Positions 23,853 to 32,426 are shown, counted from the stretch's first letter. The stretch: DNA of 64,000 nt from Streptomyces piniterrae (GCF_005048155.1 NZ_SUMB01000001.1:868001-932000), one strand, 5' to 3'. Notes: generated by a model not told the origin, from the letters alone. Numbers and translations are program-made.

Positions 23853-25247
23853 TCAGCGACGGCCGGAGACGTCCCGGGTGACGACGGGCTCCAGGGCCTC
23901 CTGCCGGGCCGGTACGCCGGTGGGCCGTGCGGTGATCACCAAGGTGCCCTCCTCGATCTGGTAGTCGAGGGGCAGGCCCAGGCCGCGCATCGCCGCCACC
24001 ATCCCGGTGTTGGACGCCTGGGTGATGGCGTACACGCTCTCGCAGCCCGCCTCGGCCGCCATTGCCACCAGCCGGCGCAGCAGCTCCGCGCCGATCCCGC
24101 GCTGCTGCCAGGCGTCCTCGACCAGCAGCGCGACCTCGGTCTCGTCGCCGTCCCACAGCAGATGCCCCAGCGCCACCAGCCGGCCGGAGGCGGTCTCCAC
24201 CGCCAGGGTGCGGCCGAACCGCGGGCTGAGCAGATGCGCCAGATAGCGCTCCGCGTCACCGACCGGGCCGTGGTAACGCAGCCCGAGGGTCTGCTGGGAG
24301 CAGCGGTCGTGCATCTCGCGGGCCGCGGCCAGGTCGGAGGGGTGGGCACGGCGGACGGTGATCTCGTTGCCCTCGGGCAGCGTCAGCACATCGCGCCGTC
24401 TGGGCACCCGCTCGCCGAGTCTGGCGTCGAGCGCGACCAGTGCGCGCACCCGGGCGAACTCGGTGGGTGTGAACGGCAACTGCGGCCTTTCGATGGTGAG
24501 CGAGCCCCCGGTGGGGTCGCGGAACTTCATGGTGTGTTCCTCCAGTACGCCCTCGGCCGGCACCTGCTCGGCGAGCGGCTGGCCGGTCAGCGAGCGCGCG
24601 GGCACCGAGTGGATGGTGCAGCGGCCCAGCAACTGCCTTAGCGCGAGGGGGAGTTCGGCGGAATCCAGTGCCGTACGCGTCGCCAGTCCCAGCATCCGGG
24701 TCGGCGCGTCGACGAGGTCGTGGGCGTCGGCCCGCTCCAGCCAGCTGTGCGTGCCGCCGGCCCTGGCCACCGTACGGGTCAGCTCGGCGGGCGCCAGCGC
24801 GGCCGGCGCGCGCAGCAGGAACTCGTCGACCGTGCCGTCGGACAACGGGTGGGTCTGCAGGCTCAGTATGTCCACCCGCCGCGCGGCCAGCGCCGTGCAC
24901 AGGGTGGCCAGGCTGCCCGGCTCGTCCCGGACCGTGGTACGCATCCGCCACAGCACCGTCTCCTGCCGGCCGGCCGCCGGGGCCGGGCCGGGGGACGCCG
25001 CGGTGGCGCCGGTATCGGTGGGCGGTGGCGCGTGGTCGTGGCGGCGTGACCACCACACGTGGAAGACCACGGTGGAGAGCAGGGCCACGGCCCCGACGCA
25101 CAGCAGCACCGGGCCCGACGGGCCGTGCGCGACCGTGTTGGCGACGACGTCCGCCACCGCCACGGCGGTGAACAGGGCGGCCAGCTCGACGAGCTCCCGG
25201 CGCCAGTGGTGGCGCCGGGTGGAACGGGCAGAGGTTGCTTCAGTCAT
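23853..25247 (-). CDS. Membrane-anchored ACT-GNAT acetyltransferase
   Basis: A 464-residue protein of unusual design. Residues about 18-65 contain two hydrophobic segments (LAALFTAVAVADVVANTV and VLLCVGAVALLSTVVFHVWW). A Pro/Ala linker leads to an ACT-like domain near 97-165 (MRTTVRDEPGSLATLCTALA). A GNAT acetyltransferase domain occupies about 300-430 (VALLVEDAWQQRGIGAELLRRL, then ITQASNTGMVAAMRGLGLPL). Actinobacterial ACT-GNAT proteins are known as amino-acid-regulated protein lysine acetyltransferases; those I know of are soluble, so the membrane anchor stands out. Protein acetylation controlled by an amino acid is the best guess. Confidence 0.82.
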   Translation of the reverse strand: MTEATSARSTRRHHWRRELVELAALFTAVAVADVVANTVAHGPSGPVLLCVGAVALLSTVVFHVWWSRRHDHAPPPTDTGATAASPGPAPAAGRQETVLWRMRTTVRDEPGSLATLCTALAARRVDILSLQTHPLSDGTVDEFLLRAPAALAPAELTRTVARAGGTHSWLERADAHDLVDAPTRMLGLATRTALDSAELPLALRQLLGRCTIHSVPARSLTGQPLAEQVPAEGVLEEHTMKFRDPTGGSLTIERPQLPFTPTEFARVRALVALDARLGERVPRRRDVLTLPEGNEITVRRAHPSDLAAAREMHDRCSQQTLGLRYHGPVGDAERYLAHLLSPRFGRTLAVETASGRLVALGHLLWDGDETEVALLVEDAWQQRGIGAELLRRLVAMAAEAGCESVYAITQASNTGMVAAMRGLGLPLDYQIEEGTLVITARPTGVPARQEALEPVVTRDVSGRR

Positions 25248-25284
25248 GCAGACAGCTTCGCGGACCGGTGTTGCCTGATCACCA

Positions 25285-25295
25285 ACACATTGTGT
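25285..25295. promoter_or_regulatory. Small palindrome upstream of the ACT-GNAT gene
   Basis: ACACATTGTGT is an 11-nt perfect inverted repeat (ACACA-T-TGTGT), 38 nt upstream of the ACT-GNAT start at 25247. It could be an operator, but it is short and the binding protein is unknown. Confidence 0.25.
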
Positions 25296-25340
25296 CCGAC
25301 GAGTAAAAGATAGAATCGGCAGAATCGTTGCATTAGCCAG

Positions 25341-26915
25341 CTACTGTCCGACTCGCCCCGGTTGGAGCACCTTGCTGAACAAGATCTCACCACCCTCCTG
25401 ACGCAGCCGCACCGTCAGCTCCCCGCTTCCCCCGTCGATGTCGATCTCGCCGAAGTACTGCGGGCTCTCCGCCGGGGAGGTGTTCGCACGGTCCGGTGCT
25501 TTGATGAACGACTGGGCGGGCCCGAACGTTCCATCGAGCTTCAACGCCTGGAATCCGCCCGCGTTCAGCGGCCCGGACACGAACTCCCAGAACGGCTCGA
25601 AGTCCTTGAACGCCGCCCGCTCGGGCGCGTAATGCTGCGCCGAGGTGTAGTGCACATCCGTCGTCACCCAGACGGTGCCGGTCACCTTCTGGTGCTTGAT
25701 GTGCCGCAGCAGCTCCGCCAGCTGCAGCTCGCGGCCCAGCGGAGCACCCGGATCACCCTGCGACACCGCCTCGAAATTCGTCTTGCCGTCCGGGACGACC
25801 AGACCCAGCGGCATGTCGGAGGCGATCACCTTCCACACCGCACGGGAACGCGACAGCTCACGCTTGAGCCAGCGCAACTGCTCGGCGCCCAGAATGCCCT
25901 GCGCGTCCTCGGTCTGCCGGCCCGGCGAATTCGCGTTGCGGTAGCTGCGCATGTCCAGCACGAACACATCCAGCAGCGGACCGTGCCGCACCACCCGATA
26001 GACCCGGCCCCGCCCGTCCGGCCGCAGCGTACGGACCGGGAAGTACTCGGCGAACGCGCGCAGCGACCGCGCCGACAGGACGTCCGCGTCCTTCACCGTG
26101 TACCGGTCGTCGTCCAGCAACTGCCCCGGATACCAGTTGTTGTGCACCTCGTGGTCGTCCCACTGGGTGACCGTGGGCACCTGGGCGTTGAACCGGCGCA
26201 GATTCTCGTCCAGCAGGTTGTAGCGGAACGCGCCCCGGAACTCCGCGAGCGTCTCGGCGACCTTCGCCTTCTCCTCGGTCGTCACATTCCGCCAGACCCG
26301 GCCGTCCGGCAGCGTCACCTTCTCGGTGATCGGGTTGTCCGCGTAGATGTTGTCGCCGCTGCACAGGAAGAAATCCGGGTTCCGCCGCCGCATGTCCTCG
26401 TAGATGCGGTAGCCGCCGCGGTCCGGATTGATGCCCCAGCCCTGCCCCGCCAGGTCACCCGACCAGTGGAACCTGACGTTCTCGCGGCGCTTCTCGGGCG
26501 CCGTACGGAATGTGCCGGTGACCGGCTCGCCGGTGCGTCCCGGGTCGTCCGGATCGGAGAGCAGCACCCGGTAGTGGATCTGCTCACCCGCCGGCAGACC
26601 GTGCAGCGAGGTGACCCCGGTGAAGTCCGTACCGGCCCCCAGGACCGGACCGCGCCAGCTCCTGGCATCGCGGAACGACTCGGTCGCCGCGGTCTGCACC
26701 ACCATCCGGGCCGGCCGGTCGGACCGCACCCACACCAGCCCCGAGGACGTCGTCACATCCCCGACCTGCACACCCCAGTCGGCGCTCGGCCGCCCGCCGC
26801 GGGCCTGCGCGGGCGCGGCACAGGAGAGCGCCGGCACCGCCAGCACGGCGGAACCGCCCGCCGCGCTCTGCAGCAGCGACCGCCGCCCGAAGCCTCTGAC
26901 GGATCCCTGCGCCAT
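25341..26915 (-). CDS. phoD: PhoD-type alkaline phosphatase/phosphodiesterase, Tat-exported
   Basis: A 524-residue PhoD-family enzyme. A twin-arginine signal (GFGRRSLLQSAAGGSAVLAV, cleavage near AQA) shows export in folded form. The N-terminal PhoD domain is followed by the metallophosphatase core: FHWSGDLAGQGWG, FFLCSGDNIYADNP, VTQWDDHEVHNNW and VWVTTDVHYTSAQHY hold the Fe/Ca ligands. It releases phosphate from extracellular organic esters and teichoic acid. The ATG at 26915 is preceded by GGAGG; a longer frame to 26951 lacks this and would bury the RR motif. A PHO-box-like repeat lies about 80 nt upstream. Confidence 0.92.
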   Translation of the reverse strand: MAQGSVRGFGRRSLLQSAAGGSAVLAVPALSCAAPAQARGGRPSADWGVQVGDVTTSSGLVWVRSDRPARMVVQTAATESFRDARSWRGPVLGAGTDFTGVTSLHGLPAGEQIHYRVLLSDPDDPGRTGEPVTGTFRTAPEKRRENVRFHWSGDLAGQGWGINPDRGGYRIYEDMRRRNPDFFLCSGDNIYADNPITEKVTLPDGRVWRNVTTEEKAKVAETLAEFRGAFRYNLLDENLRRFNAQVPTVTQWDDHEVHNNWYPGQLLDDDRYTVKDADVLSARSLRAFAEYFPVRTLRPDGRGRVYRVVRHGPLLDVFVLDMRSYRNANSPGRQTEDAQGILGAEQLRWLKRELSRSRAVWKVIASDMPLGLVVPDGKTNFEAVSQGDPGAPLGRELQLAELLRHIKHQKVTGTVWVTTDVHYTSAQHYAPERAAFKDFEPFWEFVSGPLNAGGFQALKLDGTFGPAQSFIKAPDRANTSPAESPQYFGEIDIDGGSGELTVRLRQEGGEILFSKVLQPGRVGQ

Positions 26916-26991
26916 CTCAAACCTCCGTAGTCCGACCGCATTCGGTGACATCCACCCGGTGATGTCCCGTTCGTACCGGTGCCCGATGCCC

Positions 26992-27013
26992 GGCAGCCGA
27001 ACGCACGGTGAAC
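26992..27013 (-). promoter_or_regulatory. Candidate PHO box upstream of phoD
   Basis: On the minus strand, GTTCACCGTGC (27013-27003) is followed directly by GTTCGGCTGCC (27002-26992). These are two 11-nt direct repeats matching the GTTCACC-type units bound by PhoP in Streptomyces, the second one degenerate. The site is 77 nt upstream of the phoD start, where phosphate-starvation control is expected. Confidence 0.55.
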
Positions 27014-27139
27014 ACCACCCGCCCCGTACGGCCCGCGGGCCGCGCTCATGGTCGCAAGAGCGCCGACCGATCGCCAGAACAGCCGCTCGATGATTACGGA
27101 GCTGCTACACGGCGAGGTGAGCGGGAGCCCGCGTCGGCC

Positions 27140-28603
27140 TCACGGCAACAACAGCCGCACACCGCGCACGATGTCCGACGGCGGCAGATGCGCATACCCC
27201 ATGACGAGGCGCACCCGGCCGTCGCGCCCGGCCGTCCCGGCCCCGCCGCTCCCGTAGTCGGACAGCGGCCGCAGCCCCACACCCGCGCCCCGGGCCCGTG
27301 CCAGGAAGCGGTCCTCGGGGCCGTACCGGGCGGGCAGCGTGACGATGACATGGAGGCCGGCGGCGATCCCGGTCACCACAGCGCCGGGGCACCGCTCGAC
27401 CAACGCCGCCGTCAGCGCGTCCCGCCGCTCCCGATAGGCGCGTTGGCATCGCCGCAGCTGCCGGTCGTAGTCACCGCGCGCGAGGAAGTCGGCCAGCGCC
27501 GCCTGTTCCACCACCGGATTGCCCAGATCCATCGTCCGCTTACGGGCCACCACCTCATCGACCAGCCACTCCGGCACCACCAGCCACCCCAGCCGCAGCC
27601 CCGGCGCCAGTGACTTGCTCACCGACCCCGTGTACGCCACCCGGTCGGGGTCCAGGCCCTGCAACGCACCGACCGGCGCCCGGTCGTAGCGGAAATCACC
27701 GTCGTAGTCGTCCTCGATCAGCAGCCCACCGGCCGTCCGCGCCCACTCCAGCAGCCACCCCCGGCGCGCCGCCGACACGGCGATTCCGGACGGGAACTGA
27801 TGCGACGGGGTCAGCACCACGGCCCGCGCCCCGGACGCCGCCAGCGCGACGGCATCGGGCCCCTCGTCATCCAACGGCACCGGTACGGTCGCCAACTCCG
27901 CGGCCGCGAACAGCCGCACGTGCTCAGGACTCCCCGGATCCTCCAACGCCACCGACCGATGCCCGGCCGCCCGCAGCGCGAGCCCCAGCAGCGTCATCGC
28001 CTGCGCCACTCCCGAACACACCACCAGCCGCCGCGAATCGGCCACCACACCACGCCTACGGGCGAGCAACCGGGCCAGTTCCCCCCGGAGTTCAGGCAGC
28101 CCCCGCGGGTCCGGATAACCCAGCGCACGATGCGGCAGCCGCGTCAGAGCCCTGCGCTGCGCCGCCGACCAGGCGGCCCGAGGGAAGAGCGAGAGATCGG
28201 GCGTACCGGGGGAGAAGTCGACCTCCGGGACCCCGCCCACCGGCGCCTCGGCCGCCTCCGGCGCCACGGCGGCCCGTACGGCCCCGCCCACCCACGTCCC
28301 CGAACCGCGCCGGCTGCGCAGATAGCCCTCCGCCGTCAACTGCTCGTACGCCTCGGTCACCAGACCCCGCGACACCCCCAGGTCCGCGGCGAGCTCCCGA
28401 CCCGCCGGCAGCCGCGTCCCGGCGGCCAGACGCCCCGAGCGCACCGCATCGCGCAACGCCTCCTGAAGCACCCGGCCGCGCTGCCGCGGCGGCGCGGACG
28501 CGGTCGGCAGCAAGAGCTCCCAGGCCGCCGTCCAGGACCTGCCGCCGGCGGTATCGCCGCCCTCCTGTCCCGGATCCCCCGCCGCACCGCCGCCCGTCAC
28601 CAC
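27140..28603 (-). CDS. MocR/PdxR-family regulator (GntR HTH plus aminotransferase fold)
   Basis: A regulator of about 487 residues. The N-terminal GntR-type winged helix reads LQEALRDAVRSGRLAAGTRLPAGRELAADLG followed by VSRGLVTEAYEQLTAEGYL. A full fold-type I aminotransferase domain follows, with the PLP lysine in YTGSVSKSLAPGLRLGW. Such proteins sense PLP or amino compounds. The GTG at 28603 follows GGGAGGGGACACGCTG; a GTG at 28651 is also open but overlaps the likely operator. It is divergent from the EamA transporter gene, its probable target. Confidence 0.85.
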   Translation of the reverse strand: MVTGGGAAGDPGQEGGDTAGGRSWTAAWELLLPTASAPPRQRGRVLQEALRDAVRSGRLAAGTRLPAGRELAADLGVSRGLVTEAYEQLTAEGYLRSRRGSGTWVGGAVRAAVAPEAAEAPVGGVPEVDFSPGTPDLSLFPRAAWSAAQRRALTRLPHRALGYPDPRGLPELRGELARLLARRRGVVADSRRLVVCSGVAQAMTLLGLALRAAGHRSVALEDPGSPEHVRLFAAAELATVPVPLDDEGPDAVALAASGARAVVLTPSHQFPSGIAVSAARRGWLLEWARTAGGLLIEDDYDGDFRYDRAPVGALQGLDPDRVAYTGSVSKSLAPGLRLGWLVVPEWLVDEVVARKRTMDLGNPVVEQAALADFLARGDYDRQLRRCQRAYRERRDALTAALVERCPGAVVTGIAAGLHVIVTLPARYGPEDRFLARARGAGVGLRPLSDYGSGGAGTAGRDGRVRLVMGYAHLPPSDIVRGVRLLLP

Positions 28604-28653
28604 CAGCGTGTCCCCTCCCGCCCCGCCACGATTGGCCCTCCACAGCGCCACAG

Positions 28654-28691
28654 AAGTGGACCTTAAGACGTACCGCCCGCCTGCCTAGCGT
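28654..28691 (+). promoter_or_regulatory. Candidate MocR-type operator and promoter of the EamA gene
   Basis: AAGTGGACCTTA (28654-28665) resembles the AAGTGG(A/T)C-type motif recognised by MocR/PdxR proteins. Downstream, TAGCGT (28686-28691) has the TANNNT form of a -10 box and ends 7 nt before the EamA ATG at 28699. Transcription would then start at or next to the ATG, giving a leaderless message. There is no Shine-Dalgarno sequence. The -35 match is weak (TTAAGA, 17 nt upstream). Confidence 0.45.
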
Positions 28692-28698
28692 CCGTCTC

Positions 28699-29640
28699 AT
28701 GAACCGGACCCACCTGCACGGCGTGCTGCTCGCCGCCCTCGCCTGCTTCCTCGTCGGCGGCTCCTTCACCGCCAACAGCCTGCTCGGCGACTACCCGTAC
28801 GCGGGCGGCCAGGCACTGCGCTACGGCCTCGCCTGCCTGCTCCTGCTGCCCCTCCTCGGCCGCCGCGGCACCGCGCCGCTGCGCGCCCTCACCGCCCCCC
28901 AGTGGGCCCGCCTCGCCCTGCTCGCCGCCGTCGGCATGCTCGGCTTCAACCTCGCGATCCTGGCGGCCGAGCGCACCGCGGAACCGGCTGTACCCGGTGT
29001 GTTCGTCGGCTGCGCCCCGGTCGTGGTGGCCGTCATCGTGCCCGCACTGGGCGGCCGCCGGCCCCGCCCGGTGGTGGTGTACGGCGCGCTGCTCGTCGCC
29101 GCCGGCGCGTTGGCCGTCCAGGGCTGGGGCCGTACGGACGGCATGGGCATCGCCTGGTCCGTGGCGGCGCTGTGCGGCGAAGTCGGCTTCGCCGTCCTGG
29201 CCGTCCCGGTCCTGGCGCCGCTCGGCCCCACCCTCCTCTCGGCGGCCGTCTGCGGCATCGCCGCCCTCGAAGGCGCCGCACTCGGGCTGCTGACCGACCG
29301 CGCCGGCTGGCTGCGGATACCGGACGCGGTGGAGGCGGCGGCGCTCGGCTGGCAGGCCGCCGTCGTCACCGTCGTCGGATTCGTCTGCTGGTACGCGGGC
29401 ATCCAGCGGATCGGCGCCGAACGCGCCACCCTCTTCTCCGGCCTGATCCCGGTCTTCGCCGCCGTCACCGCCCCGCTCGCCGGCACCGGCGGCTACGGCT
29501 TCGCGCAACTGGGCGGCAGCCTGCTGGTCGGCGCGGGCGTCGCGCTCGGCTCGGGAATGCTGCGGGGGAGCGGGCGACCGGCCGACACGCTGACCCGGGT
29601 GCCGGAGCGTACGAACAGCCGGCCCAGGGCGACCCGTTGA
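28699..29640 (+). CDS. EamA/DMT-superfamily transporter
   Basis: A 313-residue integral membrane protein with about ten hydrophobic segments in two EamA repeats (for example LLAALACFLVGGSFTANSLL and VVTVVGFVCWYAGIQRIGAE). Family members export amino acids, nucleotides or other metabolites and drugs. It begins within the cell membrane with almost no leader, and the hydrophilic tail (after about residue 290) is short. Divergent placement beside a MocR regulator suggests control by that protein. Substrate cannot be read from sequence. Confidence 0.88.
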   Translation: MNRTHLHGVLLAALACFLVGGSFTANSLLGDYPYAGGQALRYGLACLLLLPLLGRRGTAPLRALTAPQWARLALLAAVGMLGFNLAILAAERTAEPAVPGVFVGCAPVVVAVIVPALGGRRPRPVVVYGALLVAAGALAVQGWGRTDGMGIAWSVAALCGEVGFAVLAVPVLAPLGPTLLSAAVCGIAALEGAALGLLTDRAGWLRIPDAVEAAALGWQAAVVTVVGFVCWYAGIQRIGAERATLFSGLIPVFAAVTAPLAGTGGYGFAQLGGSLLVGAGVALGSGMLRGSGRPADTLTRVPERTNSRPRATR

Positions 29641-29705
29641 GGCTCGACGGCCCAGGCCGGGCCGGATGCGCCGAGGCCGACACGCCCTCAGCCGTCGCCC
29701 CCCCG

Positions 29706-30536
29706 TCACCCCACCGTGTCCAGGATCACCCGCGCCACCAGCGCCGGATCATCGTTCATCGGCACATGCCCGCACCCCGGCAGCCGCACCAGCCGGGCGC
29801 CCGGGATCGTGTGCTTGGCGCGCACCCCCTGCCGGCGCAGCAGCAGACGGTCCCGGCTGCCCCAGCCGATCGTCACCGGGATGTCCGGCACATCGTCGGT
29901 GAACCGCACGCCCCGGCCCGCCGCCAGAGTCTGCGCGAACCCGGGGGCCTCGCGCAGCGCCCGGGTCTCCGCCGCGACCGCCTCGGCCGAACGGCGGCCG
30001 GGGTGGGCGTAGATGGTGCCGGTCAGTGAGGCCCGGCCGATGGCCGACCGCGCCAGCGTCTCCACCACCGGCTGCGGCAGTGCCTGCGCACCGGCGTACA
30101 TGCCACGCAACACCCCGAACGCATAACGCCGTTCGCCCTGCGTCCAGAAGCCGGCGGGCGAGAGCGCGGTGACCGACCGCACGGCCCGCTCGCGGCCCAG
30201 CTCCAGCGCCAGCAGCCCGCCCAGCGAGTTCCCCACGACATGCGGGCGCTCCACACCCAGCTCCGCGAAGGCCGCGGCCAGCAACGGCACCACCGTCGGC
30301 AGGTCGTACGAGGAGCCGTCGGGCAGCGCGGGCGAGGCACCGAACCCGGGCAGATCGATGGCGATGACCTCGTGGGAGGCGGCGAGGATGTCGCAGACCG
30401 GCCGCCACGCCTGGAGATGGTGACCGATGCCGTGCAGCAGCACGATGGGTTCGCCCGAGCCCTTGCGCTCGTACGCGACCGTGAACGGCGGCCGGTCCGC
30501 GGGGCGGACGCGGGCGAAGGAGACCGGGGCGGCCAT
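29706..30536 (-). CDS. Alpha/beta-hydrolase
   Basis: A 276-residue soluble alpha/beta-hydrolase. It shows IVLLHGIGHHLQAW (oxyanion region), the nucleophile elbow HVVGNSLGGLLALEL, an acid in IGWGSRDRLL and the final His in LVRLPGCGHVPMNDDP. It therefore has a complete triad. Substrate is unknown; related proteins include esterases and ring-fission hydrolases. Its upstream region holds a TetR-style palindrome overlapping a likely -10 box, although no TetR gene is nearby. Confidence 0.87.
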   Translation of the reverse strand: MAAPVSFARVRPADRPPFTVAYERKGSGEPIVLLHGIGHHLQAWRPVCDILAASHEVIAIDLPGFGASPALPDGSSYDLPTVVPLLAAAFAELGVERPHVVGNSLGGLLALELGRERAVRSVTALSPAGFWTQGERRYAFGVLRGMYAGAQALPQPVVETLARSAIGRASLTGTIYAHPGRRSAEAVAAETRALREAPGFAQTLAAGRGVRFTDDVPDIPVTIGWGSRDRLLLRRQGVRAKHTIPGARLVRLPGCGHVPMNDDPALVARVILDTVG

Positions 30537-30650
30537 GGGGACTCCTCAAAGGGGTTGCAGTGTGTGCGGTTTCGCGGTTCCGCAGTGTCGCGGAGACATG
30601 CGGGCGGGTTCGCCGGGTCGGGCGTGCGCACCCACGATGCCAGCAAACGC

Positions 30651-30662
30651 TACCGAGCGGTA
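30651..30662. promoter_or_regulatory. TetR-style palindrome upstream of the alpha/beta-hydrolase
   Basis: TACCGAGCGGTA is a 12-nt inverted repeat (TACCG-AG-CGGTA), a form common in TetR-family operators. On the minus strand it overlaps a -10-like TAGCGT, with TTGCCG 19 nt upstream, so binding would block the hydrolase promoter. Beside it lie two direct copies of AAGGGCCGG-N-CGGC (30662-30690). Confidence 0.42.
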
Positions 30663-30831
30663 AGGGCCGGGCGGCAAGGGCCGGTCGGCAAATTCTCCGC
30701 CACCGCTCCAGACCCTGCCCCGTGCCCTGCCACCCTCCCCGCCCCGCACTGTGCCGAACACCACGCCCACACCGCCTCACACACCCCCGTTTGCGCTGGA
30801 CAACGCGACGACACCCGGATGGGATGGAGGC

Positions 30832-31794
30832 GTGCCGACCGATTCCACGCCCCGAGCCTCCGACGATCCCGAGCCCCTGGCCGCCGATGCCGCCATCGCC
30901 ACCGACGCCGGCGATATCGCCGAAGCCACGTCGGTCTTCGAAGAGCACCGCCCCGTCCTCCACGGAGTGGCCTACCGCATGCTCGGCCGGGTGGCCGACG
31001 CCGAGGACGTGGTCCAGGACGCCTGGCTGCGCTGGTCGGCCGCCGACCGTACCGAGGTCCGCGAACCACCCGCCTACCTGGTGCGCGTCACCACCCGGTT
31101 GGCCATCGACCGCCTCCGTCAGGTCCAGTCGCGCCGCGAGTCCTACGTGGGCCCCTGGCTGCCGGAGCCGCTTGCCACGGACATCGGCAGCACCGTCCCG
31201 GACGCCGCGGAACGGGCGGTGTTCACCGAATCCGTCACCCTCGCCGTGCTCGTCGTCATGGAGTCGCTCTCCCCGCTGGAACGCGCGGTGTTCGTGCTGC
31301 GCGAGGCGTTCGGCTATCCGTACGCGGAGATCGCCACCGTCCTCGAACGGAGCGAGGCCGCGGTACGCCAACTGGCCGGCCGGGCCCGCCGGCACGTGGA
31401 AGAGGGCAAGCCGCGCTTCGACGTCGACCACGACCAGCAGCGCGATCTCACCGAACGGTTCCTGGCCGCGGCGGCCGGCGACGACCTGGACGGGCTGCTG
31501 AGCCTGCTGGCCGCCGACGCGCGGCTCGTCGGGGACAGCGGCGGGAAGGCCAAGGCCCCGCTGCGGATCATCGAGTCCGCTGACAAGGTCGCCCGGTTCC
31601 TCGCCGGCGTCGCCAAGTCCGTGCCGGCCGGCATGGAGTTCACCCTGCTCGAACTCAACGGCGGGATCGCGCTGTTGGCGCACTCCGGCGGCAAGCCGGA
31701 CTCCGTCACCCAGTTCGACATCGAGGACGGCCGGATCCGGACGGTCTACATCGTCCGCAACCCGGACAAGCTCGTCTCCCTCGCGACGAGCTGA
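30832..31794 (+). CDS. ECF41/SigJ-family RNA polymerase sigma factor
   Basis: A 320-residue extracytoplasmic-function sigma factor. Region 2 spans VFEEHRPVLHGVAYRMLGRV to EDVVQDAWLRW, and region 4 is LSPLERAVFVLREAFGYPY and AEIATVLERSEAAVRQLAGR. A C-terminal SnoaL-like domain (about residues 210-315) carries the ECF41 motifs: a DGGGK-like DSGGK and, near the end, NPDKL. In ECF41 proteins this extension modulates activity in place of a separate anti-sigma factor. The GTG at 30832 has a poorly spaced GGAGG; an upstream GTG at 30751 is possible. The 3' end overlaps the convergent racemase-like gene by 49 nt. Confidence 0.88.
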   Translation: MPTDSTPRASDDPEPLAADAAIATDAGDIAEATSVFEEHRPVLHGVAYRMLGRVADAEDVVQDAWLRWSAADRTEVREPPAYLVRVTTRLAIDRLRQVQSRRESYVGPWLPEPLATDIGSTVPDAAERAVFTESVTLAVLVVMESLSPLERAVFVLREAFGYPYAEIATVLERSEAAVRQLAGRARRHVEEGKPRFDVDHDQQRDLTERFLAAAAGDDLDGLLSLLAADARLVGDSGGKAKAPLRIIESADKVARFLAGVAKSVPAGMEFTLLELNGGIALLAHSGGKPDSVTQFDIEDGRIRTVYIVRNPDKLVSLATS

Positions 31795-32426
31795 GCGGCG
31801 GCCCGCAGACCGAGACGCGGGCTCGACAGCACCGGCACGCCGACGCCCCCGGGGCCGGCCGTGATCCGGGGGGCCGCCGGTGTCATCGACGCCTGCGCGA
31901 GAACGATGGCATCGGCGTCCCGCACCTCCCGGCCGGCTGCGGCGATCGCCGCCACAGACCCCTCCGTATCGCCGGACTCGAAGCGCTCCCAGGCTTCCGC
32001 CACGAGCACCGTCCGCACGCCCACCTCGCGGCCGGCCCGGCCGGCCTCGTCCGCGATCAGGTCCACGGTGGGGCCGAGCGTGCTCTCCAGCGTGGCCAGC
32101 ACGACGATCCGCGTCCCGGCGGCGACGGCGGCAGCGGCCATCGGCCGGTCGACCCGTACCACGGGAAGCCCGAGCCCGGCACCGGCCGCCTCGGCGACCG
32201 AACCGATCGTCGAACAGGTGCAGAGCGCCGCCGACGCCCCTTCGCGCACCGCGTCGGCGAGCGCGCCGGCGACCTCGTCCGCCACCGCGTCAGGTCCCAA
32301 CTCCTTTGCGTCGGAGAGGAGTTCGGGGCGTACGAGATGACGGAGCGGCAGCCCGGGGGCCTCCTCGTCGCGCAGTGCGTCGAAGGTCGGGATGTGGACT
32401 GGCGAGGTGTGCAGGAGGGCGAGCAT
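31746..32426 (-). CDS. Asp/Glu racemase-fold protein with a single catalytic cysteine
   Basis: A 226-residue member of the Asp/Glu/hydantoin racemase superfamily. The N-terminal active-site loop is ALCTCSTIGSVAEAAG. The matching C-terminal loop reads ADAIVLAQASMTPAAP, where two-base racemases have a second cysteine. With one cysteine it may not be a racemase; arylmalonate decarboxylase is a one-cysteine relative, though its cysteine is in the other half. No SD sequence precedes the ATG at 32426; a TATCCT 7 nt upstream suggests a leaderless message. Function uncertain. Confidence 0.75.
   Translation of the reverse strand: MLALLHTSPVHIPTFDALRDEEAPGLPLRHLVRPELLSDAKELGPDAVADEVAGALADAVREGASAALCTCSTIGSVAEAAGAGLGLPVVRVDRPMAAAAVAAGTRIVVLATLESTLGPTVDLIADEAGRAGREVGVRTVLVAEAWERFESGDTEGSVAAIAAAGREVRDADAIVLAQASMTPAAPRITAGPGGVGVPVLSSPRLGLRAAAQLVARETSLSGLRTM

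Noticed and set aside
20788..23964. A plus-strand open frame of about 1058 codons
   Set aside because: It lies opposite two well-supported minus-strand genes (ATP-grasp-GNAT and DUF885), crosses their boundary and is Arg/Gly/Pro/Gln-rich without any domain. It is a shadow of GC-biased codon use.
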